A stretch of 64,000 nt of DNA. Origin: Proales similis. Its lineage: Eukaryota; Rotifera; Eurotatoria; Ploima; Proalidae. Numbering within the stretch: position 1 is the stretch's first letter; each line of letters starts with the position of its first letter. This document shows positions 26,652-38,261 of this stretch, piece by piece. Below the pieces are notes generated by a model. That model saw only the letters and a program-made list of their open reading frames with translations. It was not told where the DNA came from and searched no databases. Both the position numbers and the translations under genes were made by a program. Location of the stretch: assembly GCA_019059635.1 (NCBI GenBank), contig JAGVRJ010000012.1, positions 1,521,809 to 1,585,808 on the forward strand, read 5' to 3'.

Positions 26652-27966
26652 ATGAACCAGATCGCTCGAAGGATTTCGCAGATTGCTAGCTCTCGTTGTC
26701 ATAACGATCAGGCCGTCCAAACGGCTCATCAATCAGATAGAAGGGAATCGGGCGATGATAGTGTCTTTGAAAGTGGAAACATGAATGATTGCAACCGATC
26801 TGAGTCTTCAAGTGACCAAATTGAACTCTCAGCTGATTTGAGCTCAACTTCCAGTGCAACAACTCCGCCAGTTCCAGTCGGTGGACGACGCCCACGACAA
26901 AGATCTAGATTTGTGCAGTTGATACACAGCGCTGTGCAGCGAAATGCATCAGCATTTTCATCGCCTGTCCAGAGAAGCACTCAGAATCAGCATTCTAATC
27001 CATCGAGTGCGCCATTAGTCATATTCAATCATGGCAAATATCGCGAGCGAAATCTATTCTCAGTGGGCTGTGCTCTGATGGCCATCTCTATCCTTATCGT
27101 GGCCCTAATCGAGATTAGATGGTTCTACCTAGATGGCGGAGGCTGCAACTTGAACTATATCGGTGTTGGACACTTTTTTGCACCTGGCCGCCTTGAATAC
27201 CGGTTCCAACTTAATCAGGCGACACAAAGCGATATTGTGGTCTACAAGTTTACTATGCCAAACGGCCAAGGTAAATCAACAAGGCACATTGCTCCACTCA
27301 ATTTTAGATAAGAAGATAACTCGTTTCATTTTTTCAGAGCTGATAAACTGTGCCAACCGTGAAATCATGTTGATAATGCGTGTGATCATTGCGTTCGTAT
27401 TCTTGGCAATTTTCTCTTGTACGGCTGGTCTCCTTCTCGATCTATTCGGCAGTATGCGGCCCAATCTAAAACTCATTCGGCGCCACGCGGTTTTTTACAT
27501 ATTTGCTGTCATGTTCTGCTTGACAATAAATGGTTTCTGCTTTTGGATTTCGGAGCGAATGTACGAACAGCAATACGAAACAAGACACAAACGTGGCAAA
27601 AAAGTTTTGGTCGAGTTCGATGTCAGTTATTACTTGGTAGTATTCACCAGTGGGCTTTGTATTTTGGCAACAGCTTTTAATCTGGTGCGTCGATACCCGC
27701 CTGACGAAGAAGAGCATTTGGAAAGAATCCTTGGCGAGTATGGAATGCTGGACGAAGGTTTCCAGCTAGAACGCTCACTCCCTGCCCAAGCAGTCGCATG
27801 CACGGTCAGCTGTCAGCTACCATACTCAGAGAGCTTGCAGCCTTTACTTCAGGCGTCTACACTCGCTTCTCCAGAGCATCGTTACACGGACAGTCCACCG
27901 CCTCCGATAAATCAAACAGTCACCGAGCCACCGCCTCCTTACGATCCAAGACCTGTGTATACCTGA
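26652..27966 (+). CDS. TMEM127: TMEM127 homologue
   Basis: Two exons, 26652-27270 and 27338-27966, join in phase across a 67-nt intron, giving 415 residues. The second exon carries LIMRVIIAFVFLAIF...LLLDLFG and FCFWISERM...YYLVVF and LVRRYP.DEEEH, which align with human TMEM127, including the C-terminal proline-tyrosine tail (PPPPYDPRPVYT). TMEM127 is a four-pass endosomal/lysosomal membrane protein that restrains mTORC1 and controls RET trafficking. The protein is longer than the human one (238 residues) because of a Ser/Gln/Asn-rich cytoplasmic N-terminal extension of about 130 residues. Start 26652 is the first ATG in frame. Confidence 0.9.
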
Positions 27967-28307
27967 TTGCCTCACTTACTTGCTTTCCTCAATGCACAGT
28001 GAACATTTTAACGGCCGAAATTTTGCAGTTGAAGAAAAATATATTTTCATAAAATATATCCTTTGCTCTAGACTATTCGTCTCCCGCCGCTAGATTGACC
28101 GAATGTTAAAAGCTTTTTTCTTTTAAATTTTGTCGAATTTATTTTTCCGATCTTGCGAATAAATGCGCCATATTTAATTAAGAAATGTATAAATCCGGTA
28201 TAATCATCATGAAATGATTATCTGCCAAAAGCTTTCTTATTAGAAAGATCGAACTATAAAAATAAAATAAGAAATAAAGGGAAAAACGGGGAAGTAAATA
28301 AGTCGGC

Positions 28308-29357
28308 TTAGAATGATTCAAACTCTTTGTCAAATCTCGGCATTGAGCTGCTCTTGATAACTTCAAAATCAAATTTATCGAATTCCTCATTAAGCTGGAA
28401 GGGAGCTTTTTCTTTCTTGCAGTAAACCCCAAGCCAATCGATATTTTTAAACCAGGCATGACGACGTATTTCACTGACACCGGTGCGCAAGTTCCCGTAG
28501 CGTTTAGTTAAATCTTTCTGAATAAGATTGCGGCAAAGATCGCGAAGATTTTCCGAAAAGTGCGAGGGAAATCTAAGTTTGGCTCCAATTATTTTCTCGT
28601 ATATCTCAATCGGATTATCGGCAAAGAAAGGAGGATAGCCGGCAACCATCTCGTAGATGATGATGCCGAGAGCCCACCAGTCGACGGCCTTGTTGTAGCC
28701 GCGAGAGAGGATGATCTCCGGCGCAAGGTACTCGGGAGTGCCGCACAAAGTCCACGTGCGGTCCTTGAGCACCTTGGCGAAGCCAAAGTCGGTGAGCTTG
28801 ATGTAGCCTTGCGAGTCGTAGAGCACGTTCTCGGGTTTCAGGTCTCGGTAGACAATGTTTAGGTAGTGCAGGTACTCGAAAGCGAGCACGATCTGTGCAG
28901 CGTAGAAGCAGGCGTGTTCCTCCGAGTAGCGACCGGTCTTGCGCAGGTGCGTGAACATCTCGCCGCCACTCACGTACTCGAGCGCCATGTACAGGTTCGA
29001 GTTGTCCTTGAAGGCGTAGCTCAGCTTAACAATGAACGGAAAGTCGATCGACGCCAGTATGCGCTTCTCGTTTATCGTGTGCTCGATTTGCTTCATTTTC
29101 ACCAAATGTTCTTTGCTTAAACATTTTACTGCATACTTTTCATTTACTGATCCTTTTAGCTTGGCTTTAAACACTTTTCCAAAGCTCCCGGAACCAATTA
29201 CTTTCTCCAGCTCAAATGAGTTCAAATTCACAGTTGTAGGTATTTGCGCTGGAGATTCGTACTTTTTTATAAATTCAGTTTTCTTTTCTTCCAAATACTC
29301 ACTGCATTCCTGCTCGTACTTGCTAAGCTTTTGTTTCGACGATGGTGTCTGGCCCAT
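28308..29357 (-). CDS. PKA catalytic subunit, divergent copy A
   Basis: An intronless 349-residue AGC kinase. MGQ at the N-terminus fits N-myristoylation. The glycine loop GSGSFGKVF, the YRDLKPEN catalytic loop, DFGFAKV, the activation loop [14 protein letters not shown] and the terminal hydrophobic motif FESF are all intact, so it should be an active cAMP-dependent kinase. The N-terminal ~90 and C-terminal ~100 residues diverge strongly from mammalian PKA-C (for example [24 protein letters not shown]). The middle (29102-28618) is almost identical at DNA level to the same part of copy B at 30303-30787. The ATG at 29357 is the only plausible start. It lies 635 bp downstream of copy B in the same orientation. 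Confidence 0.95.
   Translation of the reverse strand: MGQTPSSKQKLSKYEQECSEYLEEKKTEFIKKYESPAQIPTTVNLNSFELEKVIGSGSFGKVFKAKLKGSVNEKYAVKCLSKEHLVKMKQIEHTINEKRILASIDFPFIVKLSYAFKDNSNLYMALEYVSGGEMFTHLRKTGRYSEEHACFYAAQIVLAFEYLHYLNIVYRDLKPENVLYDSQGYIKLTDFGFAKVLKDRTWTLCGTPEYLAPEIILSRGYNKAVDWWALGIIIYEMVAGYPPFFADNPIEIYEKIIGAKLRFPSHFSENLRDLCRNLIQKDLTKRYGNLRTGVSEIRRHAWFKNIDWLGVYCKKEKAPFQLNEEFDKFDFEVIKSSSMPRFDKEFESF
28618..29102 (-). repeat. gene-conversion tract, copy in PKA A
   Basis: This 485-bp stretch matches 30303-30787 base for base except T at 29058 versus G at 30743. The match stops abruptly at both ends, where coding sequence on both sides diverges. It is visibly more GC-rich than the flanks. Confidence 0.95.
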
Positions 29358-29992
29358 TTCAATCTATAAATCGATAATTTGTTTAATTTTTTATTATTCA
29401 AGGGCTTGTTTTTTTTTCAATTGCGAATGTGAATTCAACAGCTGGTTTTCGAAATTTGAATCACAACAGTTTGGTGAGACCCACCCGTTATTGGTGGGTT
29501 GCAAAACAAATATTCATTCTTATATACAACCAAGAACACCTCAAAATAGAATGATGTTCTAAATTTAATGTCTTAAGTGGGCGACAGACTTTTGTATTCT
29601 CTTATTTCATAAAATTATTTAATGCTCGGTTCAACGTCTTCGCACAAATCAAACTTTCGCTTTTCCTGACTGTGTAGATTGGCGAGCTGGAACGTATACT
29701 CTTACGAAACAGTGTAGAGCCAAACCCTTTTTTATTCTATTTCATAATTTCCCGATTTCTGTTTTCAATTTTGTTATATAATCCTGCTTGGTTTAAGTTT
29801 CTTTTTATAAAAAATGTCTTTCTTATCGTTCTGTTAATGCTTTCTTCTAGTTATAGATGTTGCGTTTTTGAGCGGCTTGACACCTTTCAAATAATATGAA
29901 ATTCCGTTTGATAATAAATTCTCAAGAGTTAAATTAATACGAGTAAAGAATAAATAATTTTTATTAAATAACTCCGAATCGGATGCGAAGAA
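29358..29992. promoter_or_regulatory. spacer between the two PKA genes
   Basis: 635 bp, AT-rich, no coding evidence. It must contain the promoter of copy A and the 3' UTR of copy B; AATAAA on the minus strand lies near 29958. A short perfect inverted repeat (ACCCACC/GGTGGGT with a 7-nt loop) sits at 29482-29503. Confidence 0.4.
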
Positions 29993-31078
29993 TTAGAAAT
30001 CGGCAAACTCTTTAGCATACTTTTCAGTAGAGGAAATGTAAAGTGGTTCTTCGTCGTAGGTTTCATAATCTTCCTTAGGAATGAACGGCGGTTTTATGCG
30101 GCGCTCGAAAACGGCCATCCAGTCGGTGCGGTGAAACCATTTGTGGTGCTTTATGTCGGAAACGCCGTTTTTAAGATTACCGATCCGCTTAGTCAAATCG
30201 ACTTGGAGGAGATGCTTAAGTAAATCCTTTAAATCAACACTGAAGTGGGAAGGGAAACGTAAATGACCGGAAACGATTTTTTCGTAAATTTGAATCGGGT
30301 TTTCGGCAAAGAAAGGAGGATAGCCGGCAACCATCTCGTAGATGATGATGCCGAGAGCCCACCAGTCGACGGCCTTGTTGTAGCCGCGAGAGAGGATGAT
30401 CTCCGGCGCAAGGTACTCGGGAGTGCCGCACAAAGTCCACGTGCGGTCCTTGAGCACCTTGGCGAAGCCAAAGTCGGTGAGCTTGATGTAGCCTTGCGAG
30501 TCGTAGAGCACGTTCTCGGGTTTCAGGTCTCGGTAGACAATGTTTAGGTAGTGCAGGTACTCGAAAGCGAGCACGATCTGTGCAGCGTAGAAGCAGGCGT
30601 GTTCCTCCGAGTAGCGACCGGTCTTGCGCAGGTGCGTGAACATCTCGCCGCCACTCACGTACTCGAGCGCCATGTACAGGTTCGAGTTGTCCTTGAAGGC
30701 GTAGCTCAGCTTAACAATGAACGGAAAGTCGATCGACGCCAGGATGCGCTTCTCGTTTATCGTGTGCTCGATTTGCTTCATTTTCACAATGTTTTCTTTC
30801 TTTAATATTTTTAAGGCATATTTCTGCGATTTGTTTTTCTTCAAATTAGTTATTATCACTCTGCCGAAACTTCCTGTGCCGATTGTTCGATTAAGGTCAA
30901 AGTCGTTTAAGGATATGCTATTTTGTCCGGTAAATTCGGGTCCTACGCTTTGTTTATATTTTTCCTCGAATTCTTTCTTTTTCTGCTCTAGATATTGCTT
31001 GACAACTCCATCATATTCGCTTTGACCAGTGACTGATTTGGATGCTGTACTACTGCCCTTTGTATTGTTCTGGCCCAT
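29993..31078 (-). CDS. PKA catalytic subunit, canonical copy B
   Basis: Starting at the MGQ codon at 31078, this intronless exon encodes 361 residues. It is closer to mammalian PKA-C than copy A across the C-lobe and tail ([41 protein letters not shown] end). All catalytic motifs are present: GTGSFGRV, K in [24 protein letters not shown]. The Gly at position 2 fits myristoylation. The reading frame stays open upstream of the ATG to an acceptor-like CAAG at about 31209, which suggests a longer isoform (next entries). Confidence 0.95.
   Translation of the reverse strand: MGQNNTKGSSTASKSVTGQSEYDGVVKQYLEQKKKEFEEKYKQSVGPEFTGQNSISLNDFDLNRTIGTGSFGRVIITNLKKNKSQKYALKILKKENIVKMKQIEHTINEKRILASIDFPFIVKLSYAFKDNSNLYMALEYVSGGEMFTHLRKTGRYSEEHACFYAAQIVLAFEYLHYLNIVYRDLKPENVLYDSQGYIKLTDFGFAKVLKDRTWTLCGTPEYLAPEIILSRGYNKAVDWWALGIIIYEMVAGYPPFFAENPIQIYEKIVSGHLRFPSHFSVDLKDLLKHLLQVDLTKRIGNLKNGVSDIKHHKWFHRTDWMAVFERRIKPPFIPKEDYETYDEEPLYISSTEKYAKEFADF
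30303..30787 (-). repeat. gene-conversion tract, copy in PKA B
   Basis: Partner of 28618-29102; one mismatch in 485 bp. It covers the kinase core from the alpha-C region through the activation loop to the APE-alphaG region. Confidence 0.95.
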
Positions 31079-33484
31079 CGCTTTGACGCTTGTGTTCTTT
31101 AACCACTTGAGGCTTTCGGCAGCAGCAGCTTGAGATTGTTTTTCTTCTTTTTGGCCCGTCTGATGCTTGAGCTCTGCAGATGCTTGTGAGCTGTTGCCGA
31201 GTTTGAGCAACCTTGCGTGTCGTTAAAGCGTTAGAATTCAGACCATAAAAGGTTAAAATAAAAAGCCAATGGAAAGAGATTATAGCACAAGCCATGATGC
31301 GCGCGTCTGGTTCGGATTCAAAACTTTCTCAAATCTAATGAGGCATAATTCGTGAGCAATGTTATTATGTGGGATCGCTTCGATGAACAAATTCTGCACC
31401 CCGAGGTGTAAAGGTATCAATAAAGTGAAGCCTGCTTTTGAATGGTGTGTTGAACGCCTTCACATTATTTTTTGGCGAAAGGGCATTTGCAGTCGAAATA
31501 ATAGCAGCAGGCCATCCAGCTCCCTGCGTCTAATCAGGCTTAATTCTATCTGTGGTGAACAACTTTAAAAGCTGTAATTGCGAATGAAATGTGCGAAATG
31601 AACGAATAAAGATGCGTGAGCGCGCACTACCAGTGATCTCAAGTACAACAAAAGCGTTCATACTCCTACTCGAATAGATTAGATAGAACGGGCGCTAATG
31701 CATGATGGGCCAGCTATCATTCGAGCGAGAATTGATATGCAAAACATGAATGCAAAGAGGTTGGAAGCAAGCCTAGTTGATTAGATAAGTTGGAAAATGC
31801 TCAGAGAACCTATGGCATCAAGTTCTTTCATTTTGGTTGAAGGTATTGAAAGAAAAAAATAGCTATAACATATTAATGAGCGCGGCGAACGTTACTGAGC
31901 GATAAAGCGCATCTATTTGACGCTCGAATGAGAGTCGATTAATGGGACCATTTTACCTTTCTGCTTTCTTTAAAATTGACATTGCAAACGTCTCATTAAT
32001 GGAAGAGGCGGCCGCTCAAAGAAACCATATCTTGCCAAGCTTCTGCTCTTCTTCACTCTGGAATCATTTAGAATTCATTAGAAATTTGAATTACAATCGC
32101 TATCGCGTGCCCTGAACGATTTTCTAACACCATATGACAGCACGCAGATCTTTATTTTAGCCAAAGCAGGTTGTGAGGCTTGACATGCTTGTCTGTCTGC
32201 TTAGCTATTCGCCCTTTTTCGTGTGTCTTTATGGCGAGGTGTGGGTGTTTCGGCTACTTCATTACGATTCTCTAGCTATGATACTCGCTACAAATTCTTC
32301 CCCAAACAACTCAACCTTGAAGTATAATAATTTTGATAATTTTGCTCTTCAACGATCGATTTAGGTTGCGAAAAATATTTTTTAAGGTTTTTGATCATGG
32401 AATAGAATACGAAATTCAATGCGAATGCGTTTGATTTAAATTAAAAATTTCAATTAAATTTACCCCTCGTCAATATACGAAATTCCAGCAATTAAAGAGA
32501 GCGAGGCTGATGATCGCTTGCGTGCTTCGATGCTCTCCGTTTGCAGAGATGGAGCAATGAGCTTGTCAAATGAGTTTGATATGAACGTAGTTTTGGCAGC
32601 TTGTCGAAACGAGCTTCTTTTTTTTTGCGTGACATTTTTGCTGCATTTCGACTCAGCATTCGCTTCATTATTTGGAAACTTTCTATTCTCTACTGAATTC
32701 GATACGCAAGCCATCAGTGATCTCTGATTGAATCCAAAACGTTCAGTTCTCAAAATACGGATTTCTGCGCCTTAGAAAATATGATATAGCGTTTCTCATG
32801 CTTCTATTAGCGTTCAGCCGACATTTAAACAGCGTCTGTTTTTGTGAACGTCAGTCTTGCGCTTTTAATGATGCTGAAATAGCAATCCTTGTAGTATAAG
32901 AAGAAAGCACAGAAAGATAAGATAGAAACTCATGATGAGCTCGACTCAACAGCTTCGCTCGTCATTCTCTTTTCTTAACTCTCGCTTCTATTTAAATGCT
33001 CGTTTAATGAAGCCCAACTGTTGGCATTTTTGCAATCGCAAGCTGGCAAATTCGCAAGTCATAATAAAATGCTGAAAGTTGGCTCAATTTCAAAGTAAGA
33101 ATTTAAACTTGGTGCCATTGAATAATTGATAAGACCGCATCGTTCAGTCTTGTGCTATGTAACTTATACTTATAATATCACTCACCTAGTTTTGAAACGA
33201 GACCAGCCTGTATTGTCGAGATCAGCTTTTATCTCCTTGGATCCCTTTTCAGTGCGAGACTGTGAACTGTGATGATTTTCACCGTTGAGGCTTTCGGAAC
33301 CAGGCTTTTGTTTTGGACCATGGAGGCTTCGACTCAACCTGTTTGTGCGGCCTGATTTGCTTGAGCCAGCGTTTTCTTGAGATTCTTTCCTGGAAGAAGC
33401 CTTTACAGAGCTGAATGCGCCCAGACCGAACTTGTAAAAAGCTGAGTCTTTGAATTTGCGGCTGCCATTTACCGCCTCTGACAT
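31079..33484 (-). CDS. probable upstream coding exons of PKA B (long isoform)
   Basis: Three open segments on the minus strand can be joined in phase. The exon 33484-33186 begins [11 protein letters not shown] and ends at a GTGAGT donor. The exon ~32742-32457 starts at a TTTTGAG acceptor and ends in YIDEG at a GTAAAT donor. A 5' extension of the PKA B exon (to ~31208) adds 44 residues before MGQ. The segments are Ser/Lys-rich with no domain, and contain two PKA-type target sequences (KKRSSF, RKRSSAS). Phases agree at both junctions, but the introns (about 430 and 1250 nt) are long for this window. Alternative N-termini from upstream exons are known for PKA-C genes. It could instead be a separate small gene. 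Confidence 0.45.
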
Positions 33485-35835
33485 CTCGTTTAAAGAAATT
33501 CTAAACGCCTTATGAGCATAAAAGGTCAAATTAGAAAAAAAACATTTTCTACTTGGTCCTTGCTTATTGCTAATAATGAAAAAGTCATTGTTTGTTAACG
33601 CAGATTCAGTGCTTTAGGGCACATTTTGATAATGAGAATAAATGAAGGTTCAAATAAGATCGTGGGATGCATGTGCATATTCGTAACTTAAATCGAATTC
33701 AATGCCAACGTTCTATGTGGCTCACTCGCGACTTGTTTTTGGACTCATTATCCATTCTTGTCTCCTCGACCGACGAGACTCGCATATTAATTTCTCGAGC
33801 TTGAATTTAATATCGCTTTTGGTTGGCTTTAAATATCAAGATGAAAGGCGTTCGTATGTTCGTATTGATTGCGTGTTAGTTTCGCTGATGCTTAGTGCCG
33901 TCTTGAATGAGCTCAACGAACATGAATTTTTTAGCTCCCTACGGCATCCAAATTTCCAAGAATGCTTAATTTAGAGCGACTCCCCCGATAGGGCACCAAT
34001 AGATCGATTAAAACTCAACCCTCTTAAAAGCAAGTAATTGGCGAAAAATGGGAGCAGAACCGCAAAGAAAACAAATGGCTCATTGCGTCATGATTATGCG
34101 CTTTGTATTTGTGAATTCAGACTCGGCTGTGTGCAATCGGATATGTTTTCAAACCGAAAAAGTCGACTTTGATAAACTTAATTATTTGCCGCAAGTTTTA
34201 TCCTCTGTTGTCTATAACATAAACGCATCATGAATAGACCGTCCTTCCGCATACTAAAGCGCTTCCAATGCGATCATGCGAAAATAGATTCGATTAACTA
34301 GAATTTTGCGAAATAAATATTGCTGACGCCTCATTCGCATGAATGGTCCTTTTAGCACCAAAACGGCGCGCCTTTCTGAAATTAAGCTATTCTCGCGCTT
34401 TTGCAACATGAAATTTTCCAGATCAATAAAATAGAACCTTAATTCGAATGAGAAATTCTTATCTCTCTTCTTTCTCCTCTCAAGTGTAAAGTATTGATCA
34501 AATATTTGAAGCAATTAATAAAGCGAGAATTAGATGGAAGGTGTGAAGGCTCAAATAAAGGACGTGGATCTCAACCTTCTTGAAAGGAGAAAGGCCGGCA
34601 TAATAAATTGAATATTCTGTTCTTATTTGGTTGGCTCTAGACTCTTACGTATAAAAGCGTTATCATCAAGAGCTTGCTTTATATGCCACTTGCATTTTCA
34701 ACCAATCGATAGCTATAGACACTATCGAGCAGACAGAACTCGCAATAACCGTAATAGCTTCGATGGAATAGATTTACATCTGGTGCAGCGTGCTGTCGTG
34801 CATTTTCCGAAAGTTAAGAGCCGAGCAAATAGAGTAACATGGCCTTGCTGCTATTTTGCACATTATATCAAATGCTCCGGCGCGTAAACATGATGCACTT
34901 GCGGAAATTGCAAACGCTCTGACGCACCCTGTCTGACGTGTTTTCCATAAATTGACGATGCGAACTTTCCCCATACTAAACTCAAACACTTGCTGTAGAC
35001 AAATGGCTCTGAATGAACGCACAAATGAGCTCTAGCTCATGTTCTCTGGCTGTGTACTCACAACTACTGAGAATTTTCTCGGAACTCGAATTTGGCCAAG
35101 TTCTCTGGATGTTCTAGATAGAATGTTTGCGTTTGGATTGAGAATAACTCAAACATAATTCCTCTATTCTCTAAAATGCATGTTCAATGTTTTGCTTATT
35201 GGCAGCTCTAATGGCGCCACGCCACCTCGCCTTAAAGAAGTGCCCGGTGGGGTTTTATTGCTCTCGGAGCGTGGCATGTATACAGAACTGGTTTCAGCAA
35301 GCGATTTGAACTTGCCGTCTAGACCATGTTTAAACGTTATTAATTAACTAAGCTTCTTTAGCTCATCTGCATTATAACGTGTTGGCTCAATTGCCAGATT
35401 CACAATCGGTACTTGCTTTTACAGGGACTAGAAAAATAAAAAACAGCAGAATCTGAAAGGGATCAGAGAGTGCAACCGAAATTCACAAGGCTTGAGATTA
35501 AATCATTTGGTGAAGAACGAAAAGTTTTGGAAATTTTAATTAAAAAATCAAAACCAAGATTGTTAAATTTGTTTGAGTGAGTTTATTCCAACAGTTAAAT
35601 TTAGTTTCCTCTTCAAAATTGAGCACGTTAGTGTTCGAATTAAGAATAAAATCTTGCAATATTTGAGTAAAAAATGTAGAGGGAATAGCAGAAGAGAAGA
35701 GGGGCATTCATACGAGCTGATTGAGATAATGATCGAACGAGATTAGCTCTAACGAAATAATCGGGAGGCTCGGCATGCCAATAACTTAAGCACTCGACGA
35801 GCTAAAGAGTTAAATTATGAAACTGCCTAGGAAAG
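33485..35835. promoter_or_regulatory. gene-free stretch between PKA B and aPKC
   Basis: 2.35 kb without a convincing gene; small ORFs are AT-rich and family-less. It would hold the distal PKA B promoter and the aPKC 3' UTR. Confidence 0.35.
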
Positions 35836-37845
35836 CTAGACCGGTATGTCTTCAGACAGAATCAACGGGTTGATATATTCAAACCCTTCGAACTCGTTTT
35901 GCTGAATACGAGCTAAAGTATTGGGTGATGCCGGAGTCAGCATTACAGGCTCTTTGGTAAATAGCTCATCTATATTAGCAAGGTCCCTTTCTGATTTTAC
36001 TGGTGGTTTGTAAGGCGGGGGTATCTGTCGCTGCTCCATGAGATTCCAATCAATGGGTCTAAAAAACAGATGTTGCTTAACCTCATTAAGGCCATCTTGC
36101 GAGGCAAGACGCTCGCTTGGTTGTTTTTGAAGGAATGCTTTGAGTACTGAGGCAGCGCGCACACTCAAGCTGCGCGGAATTCGTATCGGTTTCTCCAAAA
36201 TAACCTGAAACAGATGGTCTTCTGTGTTGAGGTCAGGATTGTCGCCTGGATTATCATTGAGCGGTTCAAAAGGAGAGCGACCAGCCATCATTTCATAAAG
36301 CAGCACTCCAAGAGCCCACCAATCTACGCTAAAGTCATAGTCCTCGCCTCTAAGCATTTCGGGTGCAATGTAGTTGGGCGTACCGCAGAAAGTGCTTGTT
36401 CTTTCACCTTTGGTCAGACCCTCTTTGCACATGCCATAATCTGTTAGTTTGATATGACCTTCGATATCAAGAAGAACGTTGTCGAGCTTAAGATCTCGAT
36501 AAATTATTCCGCGCGAATGTAGAAATCCGAGAGCAATTGCTATTTCGGCCGCATAAAAACGAGCGTGATCCTCCGGTAAACGACGCTTTCTTTGCATGTG
36601 ATACATTAAATCTCCTCCGCAGAGATACTCGATCACGAAAAAAAGATGCGAGTCTGTCTGAAAGCAAGAATGAAGCCCGACCAAAAATGGATGATTCGTT
36701 GCCTGCTCAAACACATGCTTCTCTGTCTGGACCCAATCGATATCTTCGTCATCGTCGACTATGGATTTCTTGATCACTTTCATCGCATAACACTTGCGGT
36801 TCTTCTTGTACTCGACAAGAAATACTTTGGCGTACGAGCCTCGGCCGATAACCTTGATAAGTTCGAATTGATCAAGACTTATTTGTTTTCCATCTTTGGC
36901 GGTCGGCATCACAGCTTCTTCGTGCGCAGGCGTCTCGTTGATACGAGCTGCCTTTAACTCTGCCACAATATGCTTTTCAATTTGCTGGCGTCCTTCGTCC
37001 TCTTTAGAATCATTGGTCTGTCGGAGTGATTTCTTTTGAATTGAATTCGACTTTTTGAATGCACTTTCCACTGTACTTCTTTGAGATTCTACTGGGGCCA
37101 TGGCTTCTTGTTCATTGGCATTTTGCATCAGAGAAAGTTGCTGCTGTTCCAGTGTTTGTTCGCAGGTTTGGCTGATGAACTTGTGACAGCGTTTATGAAC
37201 CATAATCTTGCATTCAAGACATTTGTATCCTTGACGTCCTAGACCCCATATACGGTCATTGCATACTTTGCAAAGAGCTGTACGAGCGAAACGTTTAGCT
37301 TGGTACTTGTGGCCATTGACCAAATAGATTTTGCGCCATCGACGTGCGCCTCTTCTGTAGATGCTGCGATCTTCTCCCGTGCATTGCATGCCTGGCCTCT
37401 CGGGGATGTTGGCAAACACATGAATAACTAGTTCATTCTCCTTGTTGAGATAGTACAATCGCACTGCTTCGTCCAGTTCTATCTGACTGCTAAGACTGCA
37501 AGGATCACCTTCTTCGTCAACCCACTTAATGGTGAACAACTGCTGCTTGTCGAATCGACAAATCTCGCGCACCATCTCCACAAACTCCTCTAAGCGTGGC
37601 TGGTTGCGCATGTAGACCACCATGATGAGCCCGCAGTAGTAGACTTGAACTTTAATATCATCATTAGCTCCATTCTTGCTACTATAGCTTTTGTTCTGGC
37701 GGCTAGAGCGAGTTCCGCTTGTTCTCTGCTCATACTCTGTCGGCGAGTAATACACCGAGGAGTCTGGAGGAGGAATCGAGTCCACTGCTTGTCCGCCCAT
37801 TAACGAGTTAAGACGATTGGAAGAGCTCTCAATCAGTTGGGTCAT
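35836..37845 (-). CDS. aPKC: atypical protein kinase C
   Basis: A single 669-residue ORF without introns. Domains in order: PB1 (about 63-146, IKVQVYYCG...), which binds Par-6/p62; the invariant pseudosubstrate [11 protein letters not shown] (162-172); one C1 zinc finger (H179 to C228); and the kinase domain from about 328 ([15 protein letters not shown]) with YRDLKLDN, the activation loop [14 protein letters not shown], the turn motif LTPASP and an acidic hydrophobic motif FEGFEYINP, in which Glu replaces the usual phospho-Ser, the hallmark of aPKC iota/zeta. It ends in DIPV, a possible PDZ ligand. Its established role is in the Par polarity complex. The ATG at 37845 is the only one upstream of PB1. 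Confidence 0.97.
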   Translation of the reverse strand: MTQLIESSSNRLNSLMGGQAVDSIPPPDSSVYYSPTEYEQRTSGTRSSRQNKSYSSKNGANDDIKVQVYYCGLIMVVYMRNQPRLEEFVEMVREICRFDKQQLFTIKWVDEEGDPCSLSSQIELDEAVRLYYLNKENELVIHVFANIPERPGMQCTGEDRSIYRRGARRWRKIYLVNGHKYQAKRFARTALCKVCNDRIWGLGRQGYKCLECKIMVHKRCHKFISQTCEQTLEQQQLSLMQNANEQEAMAPVESQRSTVESAFKKSNSIQKKSLRQTNDSKEDEGRQQIEKHIVAELKAARINETPAHEEAVMPTAKDGKQISLDQFELIKVIGRGSYAKVFLVEYKKNRKCYAMKVIKKSIVDDDEDIDWVQTEKHVFEQATNHPFLVGLHSCFQTDSHLFFVIEYLCGGDLMYHMQRKRRLPEDHARFYAAEIAIALGFLHSRGIIYRDLKLDNVLLDIEGHIKLTDYGMCKEGLTKGERTSTFCGTPNYIAPEMLRGEDYDFSVDWWALGVLLYEMMAGRSPFEPLNDNPGDNPDLNTEDHLFQVILEKPIRIPRSLSVRAASVLKAFLQKQPSERLASQDGLNEVKQHLFFRPIDWNLMEQRQIPPPYKPPVKSERDLANIDELFTKEPVMLTPASPNTLARIQQNEFEGFEYINPLILSEDIPV

Positions 37846-38261
37846 GTTTTAGAGCTGTCTCATGGCGAAAGCGTCACAAATCTATAATTTCACGAGAGCA
37901 AGAGTGAATGCGAGCGGGTTAAAGAGCGGTCGGCCATTAAAAATGCGTCATGTCGTCCTCATAAGCATATGCGGCGGCAGTCGTAGAAGGCCGACCTTCC
38001 AGGTCGATCGGACAGCAGTTGCGTCAGGCCCAAAGAGCGGGTCAACATTTTTACCTGTGCGTCTGCTCGTTGGCATTCATTAGCCGGGTCAGGCCACGTC
38101 CGCGACATGCTTGAGGTCAGCTTGCTACCCTCCTTATCTACTCGCACCGATTAGCGTGACCTATGTGCGCTAGTTTCAAACTGATTCGCTCCATTAAAAT
38201 TATTTCTCATCAACCCGCCTTTAACAAAGTATTTCTTATTCTAATTTCTACATTTTATGCT

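Noticed and set aside
28560-29120. Plus-strand ORFs opposite the PKA genes (and the same at 30263-30805)
   Set aside because: These mirror the kinase coding sequence in both copies and have no independent signature.
31359-32364. Small plus-strand ORFs between PKA B and its putative upstream exons
   Set aside because: Short, AT-driven, no splice partners or family resemblance.
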